64,000 nt of DNA, from contig NC_073353.2 of NCBI RefSeq assembly GCF_027580225.2, positions 40,292,001 to 40,356,000 of the forward strand. The letters run 5' to 3'. Made by a program: the position numbers and the translations under genes. The stretch comes from Misgurnus anguillicaudatus. Taxonomy: Eukaryota; Chordata; Actinopteri; Cypriniformes; Cobitidae. Shown here piece after piece: positions 56,604 to 64,000 of this stretch; the first letter of the stretch is position 1; every line of letters begins with the position of its first letter. Under the pieces are notes generated by a model, which did no database searches, had not been told where the DNA came from, and saw only the letters and a list, made by a program, of their open reading frames with translations.

Positions 56604-59600
56604 ATAGAACACCTTTCAAGTAAATCAAAATGCTAAATCTAATGAATATAAAGTATAAAGCAGTTTATTTAAGTGTGCTCTTATATGTGCCACCTCAGCT
56701 GTGACATTAAGGACAAGCCTGAGGAAATAAAAACTGACCAGAGACTTTTGATGGTGCTAAAGCCTCCTGATTAGAAGCCAACATCAGTCAATGCATGACT
56801 CAGCAACGCTCACCGCTATTGGCTGCCACGCTGTGACCTATATTGAAGTGAAGGAGACCTGCAGACATTACGCCTTTTATCAGCAGAGTTGCAGAATTAA
56901 TTGCATTTTAATGAACACAGAGGCAACCTTCCAGCTATTAGAAAAAGACTTGTAGAGTCCAATGAGAATTTACAACATGTCATTATTGTCTGATTATAAG
57001 TCATAAGCGTACACTATTCCCATTTTTTTTTACTTTAGAAATGGATGTTTGATGTAGGCTTATCCTTTCTGTATTTAAGTGCCATAGACATAAATTACAA
57101 ATTTAAACACACTGAGCTATATCGCTAAAAACGGTTCACGCCAGCCGCCCATTGTGATTTGGCCCAAGTGCGTTGCTGTGGAGGACCCTGTTTGAATTGC
57201 ATCCATTAAGAGAGCGTATTTTAACATATACAGCCACTGAAATGACACGCAGCTCTTTACAAATGAAACAGCCATGGGCACCAAATGCACCAACTTCCCA
57301 ATGTTAATTGTACTGCAGCTTCCCACGCACAGACCATCAACTACATAATTATGCCATCAAAAAAAAAGCAAAGAATAAATCTAGGGCATTAATGGAATGT
57401 CTTATACGAGAGAAAGAATAATGAAATATCACAAACAATAGAAACTGTATTTAAGAAACGCAGCAAATGGTTCTGGAAACGGATGCTAATGGTCATCTTT
57501 CACAAGCGTAATTGCTGGGTAGCACCGGGACTCACTTGCCAGTACCATCGTGCTAAACGCCAGGTAATGTCATTTGGAAGCATTATATTTGTTTAATACT
57601 CAGCTTTTAAATGTGATGCATTTTAAAAAACTGGCACTTTTGAAAGATGTTATGCTGTTTACAATATAGGTCATCCTGGTGTAGGACAGCACAATATTAT
57701 TTAAAATATAAACATTTTTAAAGCTATGTCACCCAACTATAGATGTTTTAAAGGTTTGTCTTGATATAGAAATCAAAATCATTGATTATATTTCTCTGTC
57801 AGTAGTAGTTCTAAAGATATTAATATAGATTATATTGGTTGGCTCTTGAAAAATCCACTACCGTTATTGATTTGGACATTCATCCAATATTATGTCTGTG
57901 TATGTGTCTTTGTTTTGTTTCATCTTTCTCTCTTTACTATCCCTCCCCAGATCCATCCCATTGGTCTGTTCAGATCAAACTCAAAAATTAAAGAATTAAA
58001 GCAAAAAAGCAAACTATATTTTAAAGTGGCCTGACTGGATATTTATATGCTGGTGCCCAAATATTATTCTTTTTTGTCCAAGTTTACATTAGAAAATACA
58101 AATACCTCACTTAGATATATTGTGCAATGCATAGGTCTTTTTCTCATCATGACATCCAAGCTTCACCGACCGCAGAAGACACACTTGAACTTGTTTTGTT
58201 GTGAAATTGATGCATTTGAAAAGCAACACAAAAAAGCCACAATGTTTCAAAAGCATTTGAATGATCTTTTATTGTCCTTTGTCCCTATGCATACATGAAA
58301 ATACATTTACGTTGAATGTAATTATGGCAATAATGTACATACACACACATAATAACATGTATGTGGTGCGTTTCAAAACATTATACTAATAACAAATGTA
58401 CATTAAGTACACAAATGTGCAAGTGTATCTAATGTACAAATACGGTATATGAAACGTATCTACATTTCATAGCGATTTTTCATATATAAAAATGCACACT
58501 TACACACTTCATAATAAGTGCACACACATCCACATGCACACTACAGTTCACAAAGAAGAAAAGCGATTGACTGTAATTGAAAAAGAAACAAAAGGAAATT
58601 TGCATGTAGAGACCTCGGAGAAGACCTATACAGTCCACAATATCCCGAAAAACGATTCCTCAGAGGCTGAGCGGTCAGTGTGCATCGTCTCAACTTAACG
58701 TGTCTTTTTAATATATGTGCAGGTAAGTCTCAGTGTACGTATACAGACAGTCTGTTTGAGGTAGACTGCTCAAGCCTTTCATTTACCTTTTCATTTTTCT
58801 TCGTTTTCAGATGTTTTTATACATTTTTCTTTATTTTCTTTTATACAAATGTGTGACATTCAAAAAAGACAGAACATAAGTACTACATGTCAATATGTAG
58901 CAATGAGGTAGAAATGGTCATAAAGGATAATGGTTTAACCAAACACAGATGAACTCGTTCTATATATAGATGAAAGAAACATCTATAACAGCACTGAAAG
59001 AAGCAAGTCAACAGACATAAACAGAAGGAAATCAAATCATTGGATATTTGATTCATATCTACAGGAGATGTGCTTTAAAACTTTTGGACTTTTTCTCTTC
59101 TTACTCTCGCTTTATTTTAATCAATTTAAGGAATGTTCAGGGTTAATAAGTTTAGCTTTATCGATGCAGAATGATGAAAATAATAAGGGATAAACTTTTG
59201 CTTGTGTTATTAATGTAATTCCTATTATAGTTATGTTAGTAAAATAACTCTTAGTGGCAACTTTGCATAAGTCATAAAATAAAAATGGAATGACTTGATT
59301 TTCCCACACTCCAAAAATGAAGAACTTTCGCCAGTTTTTGCCAGTTTTACTTAATCCTTTCATGTTGAGATTACTTTAAAAAAAAACATTGTAACAATGT
59401 GAACGAAATTGAATTGAGTTAATTCAACAAAAAGTGTATTTTGTCAGTTTTACTTAAAAGTAAATAAGTGGCCAAGTATGAGTCAATAAACTTGTTCTGA
59501 TACATTTTTACGGTTAAATTAATAAATTAATTAATGAACGGTTTGAAATGTAGCATTTAATTTAAAATATTTTTATGATGTATTTGATAAGTTGTATTTG
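56604..59600. other. Transposon-poor block next to the fign 3' side
   Basis: No gene. The segment 56690-57560 is unique-looking (attaattgcattttaatgaac, ggtcatctttcacaagcgta), the best candidate for conserved regulatory DNA. 58480-58560 is cacaca-rich. Minus-strand AATAAA hexamers near 58265 and 59108 could be distal fign poly(A) signals. Confidence 0.35.
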
Positions 59601-59609
59601 TAGGTCTAA

Positions 59610-59983
59610 TGCTGTGTTCACACCAGCCACGGTAAAGGCGTCAAGTGCGAGTGATTTCAATGTTAAGTCAATGTGAAGACGCATTGACGCGCATCTGGAG
59701 GTCTGCGCAAATGGTGCAGGAAAAGCGGGAGTTGAAAAATTTGAACTTTGGCGGAAAAACGCGGCGCGTTATCCAATCAGGAGCTTGCTCTAGTAGTGAC
59801 GTGATTACAGGAATCAAGCTGAGTCACAGAAGCCCCTCCCATGACGCAAATTTCCTCGTGAATGTCTTGATGACTAGAATTTCACGCGTGAATGAAGAGA
59901 GTAAACTCAAAATGTTCAAGCAGCAAACTAGACGCGGTAGACGCAAATTTGACGCCCCAAACGCGGCTGGTGTAAACCCATGG
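59610..59983. mobile_element. Harbinger-like MITE, family 4, copy 3 (inverted)
   Basis: TAA flanks both sides (59607-59609, 59984-59986). The ends are tgctgtgttcacaccagcca and ggctggtgtaaacccatgg. It is colinear in inverse order with 10342-10791. The open frames on both strands (59645-60030) are by-products of CpG-rich sequence. Confidence 0.88.
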
Positions 59984-59987
59984 TAAT

Positions 59988-60174
59988 GGGTAGTTTCCTG
60001 GACAGGGCTTAGTCCCAGACTAAAATGCATATTTAAAAACTCCTTGTATTGACATATATTAGGGACATTGTTTTGTCTCGGTGTTGTTTTTTGTAAGGTA
60101 TGTTTGAAAAAATTATTTTATATAACTAAGGCCTAATCTTGGATTAATCTAAACTCCGTCCTGGAAACTGCCCC
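59988..60174. mobile_element. MITE family 3, copy 3 (intact)
   Basis: It starts gggtagtttcctggacaggg and ends cgtcctggaaactgcccc. The interior has ttagtcccagactaaaatgc and actaaggcctaatcttgg. It lies one base after the TAA of the preceding MITE. Confidence 0.85.
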
Positions 60175-60889
60175 GATTAGTTGAATTGAATAGCTGCACT
60201 ATGATTGATTGATTCAGTGTTATGGAGTTATTAAATAGGTGATCCTAATTTAAGGGGGTAGAGTTTATATAAATGGCATTATTCAAATATTTGCCATTAT
60301 TAATAAAAAATTTCAGGTACAATTTACTCAATTGTTGTTCGTTGACATTACTAAGGTTTGTGAAGTTCACTTTATCTTCTTTTGTAAAATGAACTAAATT
60401 ATTGTTTGTTGAGATTACTTAAACAAATTGTGTGAAATCAGTTTTTTTAAGGAAATACAAATTTTTTTTATGTAGTTTCATTTTTACGTATATCAAGTCT
60501 TATATATGCATTTAACTAAATACTGCATGTTAGCTGTGACTTTTGCGTATTTCTTTTAAAAACATTTAGATAATGACTTATCTATATTCTTATCGATATT
60601 CTTTTCTATGGAAATCAACATTATTATGCTGTCGACAGAGCTTAACTGAACCAGGAACATACCTTTGAATTGTTAAAAGCTTTCAAAACTGTTTTAGTCA
60701 ACACCGGTTTTGTCCAATAATCCATAGATACATTAGTGTATAACACCAACCCAAACAATAACAGCAGAAAACAGTAAGACTAAGATTAAGATCATTTTAC
60801 TGTTTTGGTCAACGAGTTTGTTCGTGAGTGCTATTTGGCTTTGAAATACACAAAGTGTGATTTATAACAACAAAACAGACAAATATATT
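60175..60889. other. Noncoding stretch between MITEs and the fign 3'UTR
   Basis: AT-rich. Short direct motifs (tcaattgttgttcgttgaca, aaattattgtttgttgagat) at 60326-60420 suggest a decayed repeat. No gene. Confidence 0.35.
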
Positions 60890-60912
60890 TTGCGGCTATC
60901 ACGTGGTTTAAT
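60866..60912 (-). terminator. Candidate poly(A) signal of fign
   Basis: Read on the minus strand, ATTAAA (60907-60912) is followed about 25-45 nt later by a T/GT-rich stretch (TTTGTCTGTTTTGTTGTT, about 60864-60881). That is the normal order of a hexamer and a downstream element. The hexamer is the second most common vertebrate variant. RNA evidence is needed to choose between this and AATAAA copies at 62255, 59108 and 58265. Confidence 0.35.
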
Positions 60913-63349
60913 CCTGATGTCCTATACAAGTTTCCCTAAAGGTGTAAATGCGTGGATGGGCTCTTGAGTAATGGATCAATTGTATTTGAAAGTAAAATAG
61001 TTTTGGTAGCTTTGGTTTTGAGGGAGGACAAATAAGTGTGATAGGCATTAACACAAAACGATAAAAGTGCATTTGACAAATTACACAATAGTAACTTTTC
61101 GTTAAAACAACACCCAGCAAAAAATAAAACCACACAAAGGAGAATAAAGAAAACGGTTTCCGCTTCAGACAACAAACCAAGGCTAGAAATCATGGTCCTT
61201 TGGGTGCACGTATCACTTTACAAACATGGTGAAGCAAGTGTCTCACGGCTACTGAAAAGTCTGGATGTTTGTTGAAAAAGCAAACAGATATTTCTTCAAG
61301 GATATGTTATATATACATGTACTGTATTGGAGCTCCGGTGTCTCCACAGCTAAATAAGCACCTTAAAATGGAGACGAAATACACTGCAATGGACAAAAAA
61401 GGTTTAAGTTGAAAACAGAGTGTGTGTCCTGTCCAACGCTTGAGACGTATGATAATAAAGGCAGAGAAAATAGAGAGACTGAAAAAAACCAAGGGAACAA
61501 ATCACTTCACCATCTCTCTAGTGCTAGATAAACAAGCTGACTCAATCGCTTTGAGAAAGTAAACGTATCGAGAAAAAAAACAAAAATACATTCAAAAACA
61601 AAGTTTCCCCTTACTCTTACCAATTTGATATCCCATGCTACCTTAGGCTGAAACATACGGTAAGCGCTGTGAATGTGACCAACGCATTGCTGTGGCATAA
61701 CTAACCTCAGTACTTAAGCGGGCCAGTTACTATTCTAGAAAACCAAGTGTGCATACTTGGGTAACTAGTCATAAACATGCTGATTTGAGTAACTCGATAA
61801 GCATGTTGCATACATAGACGCTTTTGTAGATCATGTTTCGGCCTTAAGGCAGTACAACCCCAATTATCGGCTCCCCATCATCAACGTGTGTGTGCGTGTA
61901 CATGTGCGGGAGGGGCGTTTGGTGTCATCTGGGCGCTCTTAGCATAAGAATTGTACAGGTAGTGTGAGATAAACGCTTTGTGTTTACTAGGGAGAAAGGC
62001 AGCTTGTTCTTTATGGAGGCTTCGGAGCAGAACAAACCTAATGAGGTTAAGACACCAAGCTATCTTCTTCCTGTTCTGGTCGTAGTGCTAAACTGAGGTA
62101 GAACAGAATGCAGGGTACACATGTGCCTTAGATATCTCACACAGCAGCAGGACAGAAAAACGAACAAAACCAACCTTACTATGTCTCGAAGAATACGAAA
62201 TGGTCTTTAATCAAATTGCCTCCGTAAAATTTCAGTTCACCCCTCGATGACTCGGTTTATTCTCCAGAGAGAAAACAACACGACACGCTGTACTTCACAC
62301 AAATGTTGAAGTCTACTGCATACACTGGTGCAGACATTTCAGGCTTCAGATTTACCTTATCTACACTACAGACAGTGCCCATCTCTGACTGCAGGGATCT
62401 TTGTGTAGTCTGTACTATAACTGTGCGATGCAGAAAGGGACAGGCGCCAGAGTCAATAGTGGCACAAAATTCTGCTTTCTACACATTCACAATGGAATTC
62501 AAATGTAATTTAGGAAGAAAAAAACACATAATAATGGAAGAAAAATGCCTCAATTTTTCTTTCCAAACAACCCAGAAAATTTCTGGTTACATTCATAGTC
62601 ATATCTTTATCATTGTTTTAATCGGTTGAGGTAAACCTAGAGTTATAGACCAAGCAAATTAGAAAGCAAATGCAACGTTGACAGCAGTATGTAGTGGTAT
62701 CACATAATCTTTTTGAGGTACTGTACAAATCACGATCACTTTCCTGAGATTTTGGAGAAACACAAGTGAATTAATAAATTAGGATCCAGATTTAAGTACA
62801 ACATGGACCTTCAACTGCCTGGTCAGACTTGATTGAGGAATACTGTTGTTCTTTTGATTGAAGTGTCGAAAACAGAAAAGAAACGAAAACACACATGTTC
62901 AGCTTTCCATGTTAAAGCTCTCTATATTAGCACATGCCACCAACGTAGATGGTGAGGCAAACGAATCCAAATCCAAATTTAGTAAAGCACCACATCAGGC
63001 ACTTCATAGCAACAGAATCTCAAAAACAGCAGAATGATATTTACATACAAAGACGTTTGTCCTCACTTACAGTTTTGTGGTAAGTGGAACTCTGTGTCTG
63101 CAGTACTGAGCCCAAAATCAGTATTTCTCTGTCTGGATTATGTGCAAAGAGCCAGACCTTGACTTAAGTACAACCATGCATCATTCAACTCTATCTGACC
63201 GTCCCTCAGGTTCTTCTTCAGGGGTCATCTACATTTGTAAAAAGTAAACCACACTTTAGAACTGCATGTGTCACCCAAAGAATTCTGAATTGTATCCCCT
63301 CATTAAAGAAGGGGAGGTCACCCCACGGGATTATCTGTGCCCTCACTAT
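60890..63349 (-). other. fign: Probable fign 3'UTR
   Basis: This is the stretch directly after the fign stop on the minus strand. It has no long reading frame, no recognised transposon and mixed base composition, as expected of a long vertebrate 3'UTR. An AATAAA is present on the minus strand at about 62255-62260, and an ATTAAA at 60907-60912 is followed by a GT-rich stretch. Either could end the transcript. More distal AATAAA copies occur near 59108 and 58265, so the UTR could be longer and then include the two MITEs at 59610-60174. The extent is inferred, not shown. Confidence 0.45.
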
Positions 63350-64000
63350 TTACTGACTACAGCCAAACATCTTATTCCATTCAGTGTATGTATCAAGTTC
63401 TTTCTGTGATATGCTGGGCTGGATTTTGCAAAACACGCTCTCAAAGTCTTGGTAGGACACCGGTCTCATCGGACCCGGCATCATTACCGAAATGTCCGTT
63501 GCGGACATGCCATGGATTGGACCGACCATGGCCTCCTGGCAAAGCCGGACCACATCTAGCCCGGAGAAACCGTCAGTCCGCTGAACGAGCAACGTAACCT
63601 CTTTGTCGCTGAGGCAGTAGTTGTGCTGTGAGAGCAGCTGGCTGATTATCTGGTGCCGCGCGTTGGCATCCGGTAAGGGAACTAGCAAGCGCTTTACAAA
63701 GTACCTTCGCAGAGACTCATCAATCTCTTCAGGTTTGCTGGTGGAACACACCACTAGAACGTGTTCCTCCGGCGAGCTTAGAACGCCATCGAGCTGAAGG
63801 AGGAGCTCGCTCTTGATTCGGTGAACTGGACTTTCTTCACTCAGCTGGGCAGATAACAGCAGATCCACATCGCTGATGAAAACTACAGAGGGCTGCCGGC
63901 AACGTGCAACAAGAAATGAGGCCTGAACAATCTTTTCACCCTCTCCGAGCCATTTTGTGACCAAGGCAGAGCCACTGAGCAGGAGAAAAGTAGCGCCGAG
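63350..64000 (-). CDS. fign: Fidgetin, C-terminal part of the AAA ATPase domain (partial, runs off the right edge)
   Basis: The minus-strand frame is open from the window edge to a TAA at 63350-63352, giving 216 residues. Fidgetin is a microtubule-severing AAA ATPase of the katanin/spastin group that also works in development. Visible residues in order: pore-loop-1-like KWLGEGEK (about 16-23), the Walker B position VVFISDVD (39-46), the helix ELLLQLDG (65-72), the sensor-1 region [10 protein letters not shown] (85-94), the arginine-finger segment RRYF (98-101), and the C-terminal WNKMFGCSQ (208-216) typical of fidgetin rather than FIGNL1 or FIGNL2. Walker A lies beyond the edge. The Walker B position reads SD, not the usual DE, and the sensor-1 Asn is not seen; atypical ATPase motifs are, as I recall, known for fidgetin. 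There is no start here; the TTG at 63964 is internal. No intron is visible, consistent with the large last coding exon of this family. Confident family call. Confidence 0.95.
   Translation of the reverse strand, partial: LGATFLLLSGSALVTKWLGEGEKIVQASFLVARCRQPSVVFISDVDLLLSAQLSEESPVHRIKSELLLQLDGVLSSPEEHVLVVCSTSKPEEIDESLRRYFVKRLLVPLPDANARHQIISQLLSQHNYCLSDKEVTLLVQRTDGFSGLDVVRLCQEAMVGPIHGMSATDISVMMPGPMRPVSYQDFESVFCKIQPSISQKELDTYTEWNKMFGCSQ

Noticed and set aside
63962..63964. TTG as start of a 204-residue protein
   Set aside because: The frame stays open and fidgetin-like ([12 protein letters not shown]) up to the window edge, so this codon is internal.

Overview
This is about 64 kb of vertebrate nuclear DNA, almost certainly from a teleost and probably a cyprinid. 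The evidence is an AT-rich, intron-scale noncoding landscape, very many short DNA transposons with inverted ends, two tRNA-derived SINE fragments whose 3' part matches the common fish motif around 'cactgtaagtcactttgg', and one clear vertebrate gene. That gene is the C-terminal part of the AAA ATPase fidgetin (fign). It lies on the minus strand at the right edge (63350-64000) and runs off the window. Everything to its left is 3' of fign, so the window is mainly the 3'UTR and the downstream gene desert. No other protein-coding gene can be supported.

Layout: 1-5.3 kb holds MITEs (short non-autonomous DNA transposons), a strong hairpin element and one small GC-rich patch. 5.3-7.1 kb is a three-level transposon nest (Harbinger-like MITE in a hAT element in a palindromic element), with target duplications visible at the two inner levels. 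7.2-12.4 kb holds more CpG-rich MITEs and a TTAA-flanked element carrying a tRNA-like relic and paired CTCF-like motifs. 12.4-14.3 kb is transposon-poor. 14.3-18.15 kb is a purine-only (plus strand) degenerate satellite of about 2.9 kb, split by a 0.96-kb inverted-repeat element. 18.2-35.3 kb alternates transposon-poor blocks with nested insertions. One of these nests, at 22.9-24.1 kb, has two TTAA elements side by side, and a paralogous uninterrupted copy at 54.2 kb acts as an empty-site control. 35.5-50 kb is mostly nested MITEs and two hAT-type elements. 50-58 kb contains microsatellites, two blocks of a roughly 176-bp degenerate tandem unit, further nested elements, and transposon-poor blocks. 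58-63.3 kb leads into the fign 3' side, with a plausible antisense-oriented poly(A) signal near 60.9 kb.

The transposon-poor blocks are candidates for conserved noncoding regulatory DNA of the kind expected around developmental genes, but conservation cannot be tested here. I see no novel protein-based system. The sequence's real interest lies in (a) the nested and empty-site insertion record, (b) the long polypurine tract, (c) CTCF-like motifs carried inside repeats, and (d) small internal arrays (E-box array, 176-bp units) inside or beside transposons. Family names (hAT, Harbinger, piggyBac/Kolobok type) are inferred from target-duplication length and terminal motif only.
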